Source of the DNA: Strix aluco
Lineage: Eukaryota; Chordata; Aves; Strigiformes; Strigidae
NCBI RefSeq assembly: GCF_031877795.1
Contig: NC_133932.1
Location: 41,019,680-41,083,679, forward strand
DNA length: 64,000 nt
Reading direction: 5' to 3'
The notes under the pieces are model-generated. The model did not search any database. It was not told the DNA's origin and worked only from the letters and a program-made list of their open reading frames with translations. Below, in pieces: positions 11,381 to 26,800 of the stretch. How positions within the stretch are numbered: position 1 is the first letter of the stretch; every line of letters starts with the position of its first letter. The position numbers and the translations under genes were made by a program.

Positions 11381-14300
11381 TTTGGCCTTGGAAGAGTTTT
11401 CCATGCCATTTGTCAAAAAGAAACCCTCTGAAGGCAGCATACTCAGAACTAGCTAAATAGAGGAGCTTTATTACCAAGAAAGTCTTTCTGATTGAGATGA
11501 TATATACATAACATGGGACGAATGGAAACATTTAAGACTTTCCCTGTGGGGATTTTTAATGCGCTAAAAATCACAGATAAACTGAACCACTGGATCAGTT
11601 CTGTACCATCACCCGTCACAGATTGTTTTTATAAAATATTTAAATTTTATTACTTTTATGGCATACAGAACAGAAAGACACAATCAACAGCATTAAAAAG
11701 CTGAAACGTCCCATGTCTCTTGAGACTTAATTTCCCTAATCCCAGACAGAATTACTTTCAGTCTTTCCCAAGTTGACTGGTGGTAATTGGAGACTAATAA
11801 AAGTTTTTGTTTTAAGATCAGGAAGAAAAACAATTCTGGGATGTGATTGTCCAGCAGATGCTTTCACATTTTTCTCTCTAAAGAAAACTGGAGGAACCAT
11901 TTGCACAAAACCATTCAAATGGGAAAATTACCTGGAGACGAGAAACAACACAGGCAGAAGGTGAGAGATTAGTTTACCCTGAGCCTGATGAGACTTGCTG
12001 AACATGTAGTACTCCAGTGTAGGTGATGGAGCACTCCCCAAAAGCTGGGGAGGTCCAAGTACTGACCAGCAAGAGGTATAGCCCTCCTCATCCATTTGAC
12101 TTTCAAAAGAGGAATCAGTAAGCCAGTCCCCAAAGGAGTGACTCAGGCACCTAGAATTTGAGGTGGTGGACTTGTTTTTCACAGCAGTGGCCAACCCAGA
12201 GCTAGATGCAGGTGCCTCATTTTGTGAGGGAAGGTTGCAAAAGTGACAGAGTTGTGAAACAGAGCTTTCTCACCCAGCATCTGTCAGTCCCCATCCCATG
12301 TGCTCCCTGTGTGGTGTTAAAGGCTCACACCAAACCTTCCCTGATGTCTAGGGGACTGTCAGACCTCACATGGGTTTGGGGCTTTCTCCTGGGTTCCAGG
12401 TGCGCAGGAGTCACCAAGCAAGTTTGACTGAGCTGAGTCAGAAACTAGATTTTCTGGATCCCCCATAAGTATTTTCATCATGGAAACAGTCTTCCTCCTG
12501 CCATGGTTCGAAAAAGAAATCAGTAACAGCATAAATGCAGAAAACGATATGAGGGCATTTGCATTGCTAATTGTTGCACAAAGTTACCGGGAGCAGAAAC
12601 GCAAGTCAAGATTTTGTGTTGGCTGTGGAGGGGCTCTGTGCACGCAGAGCACCCAGCCTGGGGTTCAAGGCAGGTATTACAGACAAATTAGGAATCCAAA
12701 AACACACAGGTCTGACACTGGGAAAATCTGACCCAGGACATTATTTTGCCTTTCCTCCTGGCATAAAGTATCAAGTGCACCTTTCACCTCTCAAGAAGTT
12801 GAAACATCGAAAATAATTTGTAGGTAAATTTAGCTCCAGGCCCAGATGGTCCGACAGCAAAAATGTTTAAATATACAGCCTAAGCTACGGCTGCAGCCCT
12901 CTTTCTTGATTTCAGTCTATTTCTACATCATGGCTCTCTTCCAGTAAGAAAAACATGTCCTTTACTGAGATCCATAAGGCTGTCTAACAATCTGTTTCCA
13001 ACAGTTTTTCTTGAATCTGTCTGCATCTCCAATACCTGGGTCCCCGCTTCACCACCACTCTCACTAGGGTCAGTGGTGAGGTGCTGCTCACTCTGGGCTG
13101 CGAGCTGCCAGCATCCTCTCAGTGCTGGAGGGCAGCCTTCTTTATGCAGTCATAACTAAAAATTCACACCACAAAATGCCCCAAAAGTGCTAAGATAAAG
13201 AACTGGCCTGGTCTGCCCGTGCCCCAGCAGAGGTGATTTGCAAGCCATGGGTCTGCGGAGATGTCTTTGCAGTTGCTCTGTGACTCAGGCTGGCCTCTGA
13301 TTCAGTGCTCTCTAGTTTAGTAATGGCTTGACTTGCATCGAAAGGAGGAGCAGCCCTTGCAACAGGGCTCCACACTGGGTTCACTCTCCCGTGTGTCCTG
13401 GGCATTTTTCACTTCACCATGCACATTTTCCTTTTGGAAAGTACTGGACGGCTCTGTGCAAAATGTCTCCTGGGCAGCAGAGCATTTCTCTGCTATCAGA
13501 CAGGCCCAGGGAAATGCAGAGGTGATGCATGTGCTCAGCACCTGAGAGAACAGCAGGAGCAAGCCCAGATCCCTCAGGTCTAATCCAGCACTGGGCAAAA
13601 GGACTGAGAGGTGTCACAGGGGCTTCAGCTGGGCCCCCATCACTTGTGATCCTAAAATACTGAGTGTAAGAAACAGAAGAGTCATGGTCTTACTTTGCTG
13701 CTGGACTCAGTCGATGAGACTGCAGCAGAAGTCTTGAGGCACGTGGCATCTATTTTTACACAGCTTGATTCGAAGTTGTTAAAGCTGAGAGGAGTCTCCC
13801 CACTGCTTTCAGTAGACTTTGATATGAATTTAAATTTAAAAAAACCCATGATTAAAAATAACAGAATCATGGGTTTAAAAATTATTAAAGCATTGGGAGC
13901 TGTGTTCACCACTAGTTTCTCTTCAGACATCGATTACAAAGGCCAGACTCATGTAAGACTATGACTAATATGCCAGCCATAAAATCAGTCCATGGCTCAG
14001 AGAACAATCATTTTCCTAAACTAAATCTCATTTCCCTATATTTTCCTGGCCTTTTTTTTCATTGCCAAATTTTTCTCTTAATATTTTCCTTTTTCTTGGC
14101 AGTCAGGCCCTGGAATCGGTGCCCACCCTGTCTGCCAGCTCCAGTCAAGCCTTGAAATGCTAGTAGGCCAAGCTCCAAAAGGATGTGAAATTAATTTATA
14201 AATGGCAATTATTTTAAACCTAATCCTTCCCAAAAGAACTCTCGAGCAATTTTTTCCTCTCTGTGTTCAAGTTATTTCTGATGGTAGCTTTGTGTGAGCC

Positions 14301-17300
14301 TTTGCAAACTGTTCCTGGTAACAACTTAAACCGTTTCCGCAGCACGACAAGAATGACAGAAGTCTTGCACCAGCCTCACAGTCAGCCTCAGCACTTCCTT
14401 TATTCGTGGGTAGTTTGCAGCTGTCTTTATGTCCAGCTGTTTATTTGGTGTCTCTCTTACTGCCCCATATCCCGCATATTTTTAAAGTTTTCATGTCAAG
14501 AGGTTTGTAAAACTGTATTTTCTGCCATATTTTGTCTAGCAGTGTATTTTAACACTGCTTCTTTCTCAGGTGATGGGGGCTGCGTGTGGGCAGCCCATAG
14601 CAAATGACAGTCCCAGTTTCACTGCTCCTCTGTGTCTCACCTTCAGTCAGTGCCTGGTGTCTATGCGCTCACACCGCTGCCCCTGCCCCACACAACCCCT
14701 TGGGAAGGAACGGCAGCCAGTGGTGGCATTAAATTGTATTTTTCATGCACTCTTCCCACCAAACAGAGAGCATCCTGGCAACGTTGGCTGAAACAGGTCC
14801 TCATCACAGAAAGTGGAAAACTGGTAAAAACTGGTTCCCTTCCATAAGCAATGCACCCGGTGCCTATTTGTACCCTTGTCTTCATTCAGTCACACTCTTA
14901 CTGAGACGTGGCTGATGCTCGGGGGGAATGGCACCGAGACAGAGCCTCTGAAGTGGCCACGTGCTCCCAAACGTCGCAGGCACTTCTGTGCCGCTTGAGC
15001 CTGGGCTGTTCTGACACCTCCCGGCACATCCCGACCAGCACCCTTGGCAGGGACGCTGCATGTCCAAAGGGAAAGGGGCATGCTGTGTATTGCTGGGAAA
15101 ACCCACACAGCTATTTGAAGTGTCTGGTAATACACAGATCACCCCAAAACCTTCTAACTGGGGGCACTTCCATTACAACCAGTCCTGAGGCGTTGGAGGT
15201 CCAGGTTTCCCGCTCCATAGGTTTTGTGGGTGATAATTTCTTGCCCCACTTTGCATCACCCCGGCTCCCAGCTTCCCACCAGGGGCTACGCAGAAAACAT
15301 TGAGGCATTTTGGAGAACTTAGGATCAGCACTCAACAGCTCCTGTCCACAGGAGCAGCCAGATGAGCACATTTCATGCAAATGTCTTTCCAGCAAGCTCG
15401 GCCAACAACAGTTGTTTGCAGGTGCTTTTTATTTGCCTTCTGGTTTTCTGAGACTTTAGGATGCACTTGGGTCCCATTTGCCAATTACTCTCTACAGCCA
15501 GGTGCTCTAGATACTTTATTGCTAATTCTTCCTAAGTGAAACCTCAGCTTGTTCCATTATCACATGAATCTGGAAAGCAGAGCTTTAACAAAAATATTGA
15601 ATGTCATGAGATGTTACGAAATCACAAGAGCCAGCACCACGGTATTCTGAATTGGTTCACCAAGACACATTAATTTGATTAATAGTTGGGTCTAGCTGCT
15701 ACTGTATCCTCTGTTTCTCTAATTCAGTGCTGAAAGGAGCTTAGTGGCCATCCTGAAATTAAAAACAAACAAACATGAATTTCAGGGAAAGGGAAATTAA
15801 ATGAAAATAGCTACTCGTGGCAAGGCCATTGGGGGGTGGGGGAGGCATGCACAAATTTCTCCCTTCTGGATTAGAAAAAGCGGTCAGACTCACCTGCTGT
15901 CCTTCACACAGGGATGGTCTCAGCCAGAGGGTGTTGGTGGGTTTTTAGCACTGCTCCTCAAGAAAGACTTGGGCAACCAATACCCAAGGAAGTGTGAGGA
16001 TGATCCAGAGGTCCAGAAAAAAGTGAAGAGAGAAGAAAAAACAGATGGAAATCTAGGGAGGGACACCTGATAAAGATCTTCAAGCAATTTAAAAAAACCC
16101 CAAACAATTAAAGGATAAGAATAAGCTGTTCTGCGTGAGAGCTTATGTGGCAGTGGGCTAGCTGGACTGTAGTTGGACTAGCGTGGAAATGGATAGCGGA
16201 GCTGTAAGGTCTCCACCATTGGGACACTTGAAGCAAGAGAAACATGGCTGCACATGGCGCTGTACTGGGCAGGAAGCTGCACCCGAGGCTGCCAGACATC
16301 CTTCCCTGTACAAGGGCTGGAGGTGGCCAGACCCCTTTGCCTCAGTTATCTCTGTCATGTGTGATGAGCTGTCAGCCCTTAAAGCTGTGGCCCACACATC
16401 TCTCTTGCACGGAGGCAAGACCTCCTAAAAGAGGAGAGGTTAGTGATGACTGGTGGCTGAATCCAGAGAATAAAATGGCAGGGTTACCAGTCTGTGCATA
16501 GACCATCAGAAGGAAAGGGGCAGCAGCAATAAGCTAATTTTCTCATTTTAAAAAGAAACCCTGTGTTTCTGTCATAGTTTTACTTGCAGCATTTTACGTT
16601 TTTGCTCTTCTGGAGCAATAAGAGGAAGTGTCCCTTTTTTCCACAGGTCTCCAGTTGGAGGTGAAGGATGCTACCTGCACTATAAAGCAGCCCCCACTGC
16701 TGCCAGCACTCCTTGCTCCTGCCCTAAGGGCCATCAAAATCCCACCATTGAGTTTCTTACCTCTCTCTACCAGCAGGCTGGGGTGGGGCTGGCTACACAA
16801 TCCCCATCCCTCTCCTAGCCTTCAAGAGAAAAGAGTAGTTTCCTCAGCAGGAAATGGATGGTGAGCTCCAGTGAGAGCCGGTGCTGTACCTCCTTCACCT
16901 CTGCCAGCTCCTCCTGTAGCCCTCTCCAAGCCTGAGCCCCTCACTTTAGGGATCAACTGCCTGGGATTAGTGTTTTTTTAAGACCGAGTTCTATTCCTTG
17001 CCACACAGAGTATATATGGCAATAGTTATTCTAAAGCAAACTTTCCAGGTGTTTGAAGAACAAGAATACACCAGCCTCTTCCCTGGGGACATGGAGCTTT
17101 AAGAGAACAAGTTTGTCAGGTTTTACAGTCCTATAGTACTACTCAGCAAGGATGCATACAGCTACAACTCTTGCCTTACACGGTTCATATGCTGCATTGC
17201 ATGTAAAGATAGCATTTTAGACTAACACCCACGGAAGTGTCATGTAAGGTTCAACGTATTATGTGTTTTAAAAGGACCTTGTCAGTCATGCTGGATTCTT

Positions 17301-20300
17301 TTTTTCCTTTCAAAATTTAAACATTCATTTGGATAAAAGCTTGTCAAATTCATTCCTCTAGTGATGCCTTAAAATAGTGGTTTTTTTCTTGCTCTGAAAA
17401 AATAATCAAGACACTAGAAATAATTGGAGACTTCACAGGGATGAAAACCTCCCTCTGTTTGTATTCTTGGTACAGAAAGAGCAAGAGAGAAGATCACCTT
17501 TGGGTTTTCACTCTGCTCTGGCTGGAGCAGCTGTAAACATTTACTCACAGTTTTCCCCAGCACCTCAAGCTGGAGATAGGGAAAAGAAAGTGCCCTTATA
17601 CATTTGCACTGTTTCTACTAGCAAAACAAAGCAGGGATTTGTGTACAGTTCAGTTACTGCTGAAGGACAGGAAGAGAAAGGTGCTGGAAGAGTGATGGTG
17701 CTGGGGGGAAGTGCTGAGATTAAACATCTCTTTTTCCCAATCAGGGCACTTGTCACTGTTTCAGACATCCCTGAAGGGAGTTGCTGTATCACCACTGGTG
17801 TTTCAAAATGGAAATCTCTTCAGCAAGTGGTCAAGGGATGTGAACAGCTGTCCAGGTTTCAGGAAACTAATTATTTATCCCTTCCCATTTCCACTCATGA
17901 TGCTGCTTGCGCTGCCTTTCCCCTTCCACCAGAGAGGGGGATGCCACAGGGCACCTTTGCCACATGAAGGCTGCGTGGGATTAAACCTCCCAGGTGCCAA
18001 AGGACCACAGCAGCCACCTGATGAGCAAATCCAGAGATGATGCTCAGTGCTCAGGAACTTTCCATCTAATGGCTATGTTGCCTGGGGACAAATGTTGACA
18101 GGGGTTTCTCTTTGTGTCTACAAGGGTGTGAAAGAAAGAAGCCCTGTAGGAAGCACTTTTGTTGAATTCTGTGTGCAGAATGACCAGAGAATCTAACGAA
18201 CAGCTATTGACTTGCTTTATCAATGTGTTTTGAAAAAGGGTCTCCAAAGTTAAGCTGTATGACTTTTTTTTTTCCAACAGTAGTGTTGGAGTTACTAACT
18301 GACTGTTTCACATAGCAAGAGGGAATGTCCGGCTGCAGGGAGAGCAGGGAAGGGCCAGCCAAGCAGTGATGAACTTCACAGTTGCACGTCCCTAGGTAGG
18401 AGCCAAGCAGAGCTTTCTAAAAATACAGCTTTTGCATGACTGAAGGATTGTTTATACAGCAATATAAAGTTACTGGGGAAGGAAGGCAGAAAAGAGAAGC
18501 TTCTGAATGGAGGACATGAGTGCGAATATGACCTTGAGGTTCCACCAGAAAATATATATATATTTACCTAAGAAAAAGTCTAACACCTCAGCACTGGCAA
18601 ATCAAGAAGGAAATATAAAAGGCTAAAAGCTGTGGAAACAACTAGGGCTTTTCTAACTGGACCAGAGTCTTCAAAAGACTGTCATCCCCAGGGACATCTG
18701 TGTTCATGGGATTTTATGAGAAGGGTTGTTCATAAATTTGACAGAAACACAGACTGAACTAAAGGATAGAGGACTCTCAGTACTACAGATGTAAATTAAG
18801 AATTACTGGAAAAGCTGTGACTACAAAGTCCCTCTTTTCCCCGCTACAGATCTGGATCTGTGAGCACACCCATTCCTGCTCTGAGACACGAGCCAGCTTC
18901 TTCTGGAGCAGATGGGGGCAATGGCCCTAGACACAGTCCCCTAAATCTCCTCCTGCTGCCGGACGAGGATGGAGGGGTGCTACATGGTGGACAAGTGAAC
19001 TCATCCAGAGGGAGGCTTGTAGAGGCTGGGTTTGGAAGCTGCAAGAACAGCTGTGAGCTGCTTCATGACTTCTTAACTTTTTAAGCCATACAAGAAGTCT
19101 ACCGAGAAAGCCTGATCTGCTGTGATGTCTGCCCACATTTTTCTTCCAAGAGCCCTGCAACAGTGGGATCTGTTTAAAGACACCACATTACAAGTTCAGA
19201 GTAGATGTGTACCAACAATAAATAAAAATATATATACACACACATCCCAGGTGGCTAAACAGCAGCACAATGGAGCAATTCAAAGCAAACAGACACCCTT
19301 CAAAAAGTAGAAATCAAATGCAGAAATTAGGCAAATTAGATGCAAGACTATAGTAAGGCAGCCCCAAAAGAAAAATCCAAGGAGCTTGTTGCTAACAGCG
19401 TGAAGGCTGACAATAAACCCTTTCTCAAACACATCAGAAGCAGGAAGCCTGCCAGAAGAGCTGCTGTGGCCAGCACAAAATCTCAGTGCAAGGAGGCCCA
19501 AGGAACGAAGAAATCAGTGTTTTGTAATGATTTTCACAGACGGTGTCTCAAAGAAGAAATAAGAATAATAGCTTAAGTGAATCTGTTAACAGCAAAATCA
19601 AGTAAAACCCAGTCTCCCCATTTGTCAGGGTAAGGAGCTGAGGGAGGTTGGGGGGTTGTGCACCTCTCCTCAACTAAGACTTTGATGCTGTTTTGTAGGC
19701 AAATAGTAGGTCTGATGGAAATACTACCCAGCGGGTACGAGTGAGGAATCTGCTCAGGGTGTGTACAACTCTGTTAAAGGCAGATGCTCATCATGGGAAG
19801 AAAACCAGGAGCAGAACAGGGACTCTGGGGAGCTCAGACTGCTAAGGCAGCCTGGAAAGAGTTGGGTTTTCAGCACAGTGCAAAGGAAAATGGGATAACC
19901 AGATGGGCACAGGTGTGGGAGGGTTTTCCCAGGGGAGGTCAGCCTTGGAAGATGTCATGAGCCTGAAGAGATGCAACTGCAGAGGAAATCCCCGTGTCAG
20001 GGATTGCAGGGTAGTGGGAGGACACAACAGAAGAGGGATCCCTCTTTGTTTTGTTTCTTACATTCTTCCCCAAACACAGAACCAGATATTTGACCCGATG
20101 TGTCAGCCCAAGTGAATTTCAACCAGGAATAAGGGCTGGGGCTCCCAGGGTGATGTCCCAGCTCATGGTCGGGCACACACTTCCGATGACCAAGGAAACA
20201 TCCTCCTCAGGATGTCTTTAGCTTTACGCTGTCCATAAAATTAAACATGAATAATTTAACAATATTTATGAATAAAGCTATTGCAACATAGCTACTAATG

Positions 20301-23300
20301 ACTCAGTCTTCTCAAGGAAACACCCTAATTTTCCACTGATACCTCCTTTTGGAGAAAAAAATGAAAACAAACAACTTGAAGGAAATAAGCTTATGCTGAT
20401 CCAGAGAAACCATCTTAATGTCAGTGCTGTGAGTGGGAGGGAGAGAGCACTTCATAATGGCACATGGGAGCTTTGAGATCCCAGATCTATTAAAGCGTTA
20501 GTATACCAGCCTAGCCAGTTTGAACGCCTGGAAATGTTCATTCAGAACAAACCTTTGTCATAATCAAAAGCAATTCATCAGGCAAAAATGAATCTGATTT
20601 AATTTTAGAGGGCAGGTCCCCTTGAGAGACCTTTTATTTCAACATGTGAAACAGCTTTCGGTGGCTGTACATGGATTAACACAAGTTTCTCTCATAGATT
20701 CAGAATGGTCCAAGAGAGTTGATCTGATCTTTGTTTGCTTTTTAGGGTTTGGAAACCAGGCTCAGAGAACCTGCTTACCTCCCAGGTGAAACCTGGTAGC
20801 TCAGGAACCTATCCCTCTTCCCGTCTCCTTGTGTCCTTCTTGGGGTTTTTGAGAGAGTAACCACCATGATCATGCTCTCTTGACATCTTACCCAAATCAG
20901 CTTTGTCTGTGGCTGTAAGGTTGTTTTTTCTTCTAACCATCCTCACTCCCTTATGTTTACTGAGGTTGAGTCATTTCTCCAGGAGGACTGCAGAGACCCC
21001 AGCCTCCTTGTTAAAGGGCAATTACTCATTCCAGACATGGAGACCCATGTTTTTTCTGAACTGAAAGAAAAGAGGACTTCGATGAGCACCCAGTGGTGCT
21101 CCCTTGGCTCTGTCTGGGGGCAAGCAGCCAGGGAGAAGGACACCTTTCTCTACCCTGAGATGAAGTATAGTTATCACCCTGCCTGCTCCCAAGGGATGTC
21201 CCTGCTGCCATCAGCACTAGCTGCCGGGTCGCTGCTCTCCCCCAGGGGCCCGGCTCCAGTTGAGCTCTGCATGGGCATTGCCCAGACCTGGGCTGCTTCG
21301 GCAGCTTGGAAGAGGAATAGAAACTATTTCCTAGATGTTGGCACAACTGGAGAGGTGCCAGGGGAAAAAAATTCTTCTGGTGCACACGAAAGATGAAAGC
21401 AGATTGTGAAAAGAAGAATTAGGGAAAGGTCGTTATCACCCAAACAGCTGGGTCCTCCAATTCCAACTTCATTGAGGGAGCATGGCGGGGCAGAGGACCT
21501 TGTGGTGCAACGGGGTGTGCTTCTGCTGGTGCCACCCTACATCAGATGAGATAAATTCTGCTGGGGGGGGACTTGCCATCCAAACAAATACAACAAATAC
21601 ATTACAGGAGGCAGAAACCATGAAGGATGTTTCACTGAAAAAAATGTAAATGCAAACTCTTTCTAGTCTGTTTCCTATGAATTGGATTGCAATTTCCTTC
21701 CTCTGCTGACCTGACAACCACTGCAGACCTCAGGGGAAAAGGCCATAATAGAATAAGATCCCCTCCAGCAAAGCTCCTGTCCCACAGCTCTTTCCCAACC
21801 TCCCCGGAAGCAGGAAATACCCCTGCCTGCTGAGCTCACACATCAACTGCACATCATTAAACTGAAAGGTTTGCCATTTGAGGTCACCTAAAACCAAGCT
21901 GAGACACAGGGGAGCAGGTCAGGAGCACCCAGAGATGATCAGCGAGAGGAGCGAGATGCTCTCTGATGTGGAGAGGACATCCTGGGCAGGGGATCATGAT
22001 GCAAGGGGGCACAAAGAACAGCCCGACGTGAGCAGGCAGCAGCCTCCCGTGGGGAGAGACGTGCAGGCTGTAGCAGAGAGGGGGAAACATGACTACGCAT
22101 GTGTGTGTGGAAAGACCATACAGCTCCAGCTGAAGAAGTGAGGATGAAGCATATAAATTTTCAGGTCAGTAACTCGGAGGGTAAAGGATGGAGGCTGGGG
22201 AGGGAAAGATGTGACCCGTGGGCCAGGGAAGCGATGACTCTAGTCAGAGCATTTTAGCATGGCAAAAGGCAAACATGAGAAAATCAAATAAAGAATCACA
22301 GAGTAATTCAAGTTAAACCAACATTTAAACCAGCATTTCAGTAATGGGGACTAAGGTTGAGGAGCGTTGGAGGCACATTAAGCTTTCACAGTTTTTAAAA
22401 CTTTAAGACGCTTAATGCTTTCTCAGATAGCCCAAGCAAATGAGTCACCTTGCAACAACACAAATAAATGCCTATTTTAAAAAGAACTTTTTCTTGTATC
22501 CTGGTGGATTTGCCATTGTCAGTGACAGGCACAGATCTCCATACAGTATTGAGCTAATTGCTTTATCATATCCTCTGGCCTGGATGTTTCTCCTAATTCC
22601 AACCTGCTCCTTAAACCTAAATTCATGCTTCCCTTTGAGCATCTGGAAAATGAGAAGAAATGCACTTCCCTTCTCCCCAGCCACAGAAAACCCCACTTTC
22701 TTAAGTTAAATCCACCACTGCCCTGTATCCACCTGCAGCACATAAACTTCATGGGGGTTTGCACCAAGGGCAGAAATGCCAAATGTGGGCAATCATTGGC
22801 AGGGAGGAAAGGAAATGATGAGGCAAGATGCTCCAACCCTCTATCCTCCCTCCAGGTGCCAAAATCTGCCATCACAAACCTCCTTATCCCTTCCCAAGAC
22901 CCTTCCTCAGCAGAACTTGGGTGTTTTCCCTTGTGAGTCTTCATGCTCTCTGTTTGCCTGGCAGCACCCATTGACCTGGCCAGTGGCAAGCAGTGAGAGG
23001 AGAAGGTGCTGAGTTGCCCCAGCACCCTCCTTCAGCAGCCAACACCTCTGCTGCGGCTGCTCCCGCTCCCCCCAGCACCTCCAGAGTGAACTGCTGAGGA
23101 AGAGGAGGTGGGTATTGGGGAGGGGACCTGCCTTTGCTCGAGCGCAGGGGCTGGGAACATTTCCATGCTGGAAGTCAAACTGATTTTTCTAGTATAGTCT
23201 CCACATTAATGCACAGCTTAGCATTGTCCAGCATCATGTCCAAAACATCTTGTGCCTAGGGCCTGGAGGGAAGGAAGCTGTGGGTTATGCTGGCAGACCC

Positions 23301-26300
23301 TCAGGCTCTTATCCAGCAGGGGCCAGTGGCACTGGCCGGCTGGAGAAACACCAGACAGAGCTGAAATAGCCAGCTCCTAGTTCGTGGGGCAATGAAATAC
23401 CTATTCTAACACAGCAGCACTTCATTCATATGCTGTCTTATGTTCTCCTGCCTTGTAATTGTGTAAATAAGCCATAGACAGCATTATCCATGGTATTCTT
23501 CATAACAGCAGTAATTGCTAAAGGCTCCATCAAGCTCTGTAAACAGCATTTTGCCCTGATTTTGAAAATTAGGAACTGATGTTGCACTTATGATAATTGC
23601 CAACTCATTTTGTTCAGAGATGGAAAACTCATTCCACCTTTGCTTTTTACTTTGTAGCTGCTGAAGTGGCTTTTCAAAGGTATTGTCAACTACCAACACA
23701 GGTATTGTTTCTCTGTTAACCAGAACTGAGGGCGGATCACTGAGTACTGGTTCAAATAATTTTTCGCCTGCCCAGACTTTTTACCCTGTTAGACTTTGCT
23801 CCTTTTCTTCTTGACTTTCTACCTTTAAAAATTTGTATACTTGCACCTCAAAGACACTTCTCATAAAAAGTGATTTTTTTTTTCCCTGTACTTCTCATGT
23901 TTCTTTTTTTGGGGAAATGTTTTCTGCTGTATCTATCTCAATGATAACCCCATAGACTTCTGACTGGAGCACACAGGTGAAAGCTGAAAGATGCTCAAGT
24001 AGGATTCAATTGTCAGGCTGTAACTTTACTTACAACCACACTGGTACAAATACAGTTCAGTGCACACAGACACAACAATTTCTCTTATCTGTGTTTAGGA
24101 ATACCAAAATCTCTTGTTGCATTTGAGTGCTATGATAGATAATGATGAAGGAAACATAATCTGTGTGGAGCTGAGGTCTTTTTCTCCTAAGATGTCCACC
24201 AGCCCATGATCTGCTGTAGGCTGGTTCCTGGCAAAAGTGCAGTATTTTGCTGCAAAACATGTTGGCATCCTGCCAGCCGAGTGCTTGGGATCGCACCCCC
24301 ATGGGGCACCACTGGGCTGAGCCCACACCGCCATTTCTCAGTAACATTATACTCAACCTGTCACTGAAACCAATTTTTTATTTTTCAGTCTGCCAGCCAG
24401 GTATCAGATATCTGCACCCTTATCTGATGACTGCATATCAGCATCCCTAAGCTGCCTGGGCACTTCTGCCTCCTCCAGCGTAACCACGATCACTTTTCTA
24501 CCTAAAAACTTACCTTCTCACGTGCTCTCACGCTTTCAGGGTTGCATCAGCCTGGGAATTATAAGCAGATAAAAGGCTGAGCAGTGTATTAAGGACCAAC
24601 AGCCCTAAACCTCCTCCAACATTTCTTGTAGCTCCTGCAAGATGTTGCAAGAAAAGTGCAGTTTACTCAAAGGACTACTCAGTTTCCCACTGGTTTGCTG
24701 CTGAAAAGTACAGAGAAGAAAAGGGCTGAAAATATTTATTCCTGTTTGTCTTTCTCTGTGCATGGAAGGCTAATATAAATGATAGCCCAGCCACGTCACT
24801 AGACTCATTTTACACTACTACTCGTCTCAGTCTCTCTTGTGGTGTCTTTTCTGCACCTTTCAATGATTTTAAGCTTTTGTATGTACTTTACAGCCAAGTC
24901 TTTCATATCACATTTCAATGCTCCTGTGGACTCTGGCAATGGCTGGGTTGTAGGCCTTGGCTTCAGGTGGGATTCTTTCAAGTGTCTCCCAGCTCCATGA
25001 ATTGAAAGAGTTACTGCTTCAGCCTATTTGTTTAACCATTAGCCCATCAATTAACCATTACCTGGGCTTTGCTACTTTTAAATTGTTCTCTTCTATGCCT
25101 GTTCTGACTTGGTCTCCCTTTTCACCAGCTTCAGTCCCAAACCACGTGTCACTCCCTATATCCTGGGCAACAGCGCACATTTAAACCAGGCCTGAAAACA
25201 CCTCCTATCAGAAAAAAATTGTGGGATGTGTCATTAGTCATCCTGCTAAAAACTGGCCGCATGTTGCCTTCTGCAAGAGAGGAACTGTCGCCCTTCAGGA
25301 GCTTCAGGGCGGGACAGGAAGGAGGCAGTGGGCTCTACTGATAAATCCATTTCCATCCCATCTCCAGCCTCTCTATGTATGTCCCAACTGCTGTGTATAC
25401 CCAGTGCCCTGCAGTTCCCCAGGCAGGGGCAGCAGCAATTGTATTTTAATGCTTTAACAAGGCCCATGGCAATAGGAGGGCTGGCAGTGACCTGTAAAAC
25501 GCTGACACTATTGCCCAAGGGGTGAAGCTGGAAGCTGAGCCCTCCCTGCTCTTGGCACTGCGAGATGCCTTTTCCCTTCTTCCATCCCTCCAGTATGTTT
25601 TTATGGTTTCCTGAAGTAAATAAGGATCCACGCACCTCAGCCTGTACCTAATCTTTTGAATCTTTTAACGGGTGCTCACCTCTTCACAATCCATCCCTTC
25701 CCCCTTATCACCAGCACTGCTGCTGCAAGCGGTGGGAGAGCCCAGCCTGCTGGGACGGGGCCAAGCACCGCTCCTCCAGAGCAAGGCAGCCAACACTCAC
25801 TCAAGTTCTTCCAGCCTGCGGTGACAGGGTGACAGCTCCTGTGGGGCTCAGGGCTTGTCCCCACATTCCTAGCCCAGACACGCTGCTGCTGCACCCCACC
25901 CCACCCCACGTAATCTCCCACAGCATGGGCTCTGCCCCGGGTGCAGCGTGGAAGCTGCTCTCCCTCTCCACCTGCTCTTTTCTTTAGCTCTGCATGTACC
26001 TCCTGGCACTAACAAGGAAATCTGTCATGTGTCCTCCTCCCCCCCCCACCCCAGCAATTACCAAGTACATCCTGCTCTCCCCCTTTTTGGAGGAACGCCA
26101 TTATTTTCCTGGAATGAGGCTGCCCTGGGGCCTGGTGGGCCCCACGCCCGCACTGCTGCCTTGCTAGCAGCCTCCTCCCTGGCATCCTCTGCCTTCCTTC
26201 CTGGGGCCCTGCAGGTAACAGCTCTGCACTGAGCTTGCTTGAACTTGAGCCTCAGCTTAGTCTGCAGCTTGAACTTGTCCGGGCATCGCCTGCATATCAC

Positions 26301-26800
26301 CTCCTCTGCACAACGGAAACAGTCAGTACTGGTTGGCTTTGACCTGCCCCAGAGGTAAATCATCATCCTCATCAGCCTTCTCCCTGTCCTGCACAGCTTG
26401 CTGACCCCCAGCTGGACTGCTTCCTCTCTCTGGTTCCCACACTGGCTAAAGCAGTTATGGAAGATGAAGCTTCCCCACCACCCTTAGCTGCTGGCCCCAT
26501 CTCAGCCGTTGGGCCATGACTCTGCTATGGATCCAGACAAAATGGCTCTGACCTCGGGAAGCCCTCTTCCTAGCCCTGTACGCCAAGTAACATCTTTACT
26601 TGAGCCCCTTTCCAGGATCAGGGCAGCAACCAAGGATGAGCACCCTCTTCCCTATCATCTCAGTTGAATCCTTGCATCTTCTATCTCCCAATCAGTAAAT
26701 GTATTTGTGGCCAGAATATCCACAGCTGTGGAGTCCCCAAGCCTTGCCCACCCTTGTTCCAAGAATCTGCTATACTACACTGAACTGAGGCAAGCTGTAC
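11381..26800. other. intergenic region, GC-richer part
   Basis: Space between the convergent genes. Contains short AT microsatellites near 18552 and 19227 and a C-rich stretch near 25890-26055. The longest open frames (17467-17967 +, 20953-21396 +, 22519-23025 -) have no recognisable similarity and are probably chance. No RNA gene, CR1 element or other transposon was recognised by eye; diverged copies could be missed. Confidence 0.6.

Noticed and set aside
17467..17967. 166-codon open frame on the + strand in the intergenic region
   Set aside because: No recognisable domain, no clear promoter or splice partners; one of several chance frames of similar size in the GC-richer half.
20953..21396. 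147-codon open frame on the + strand
   Set aside because: No similarity recognised and no neighbouring exons; treated as chance.
22519..23025. 168-codon open frame on the - strand
   Set aside because: Opposite strand also open over much of it; composition unlike the real exons here.
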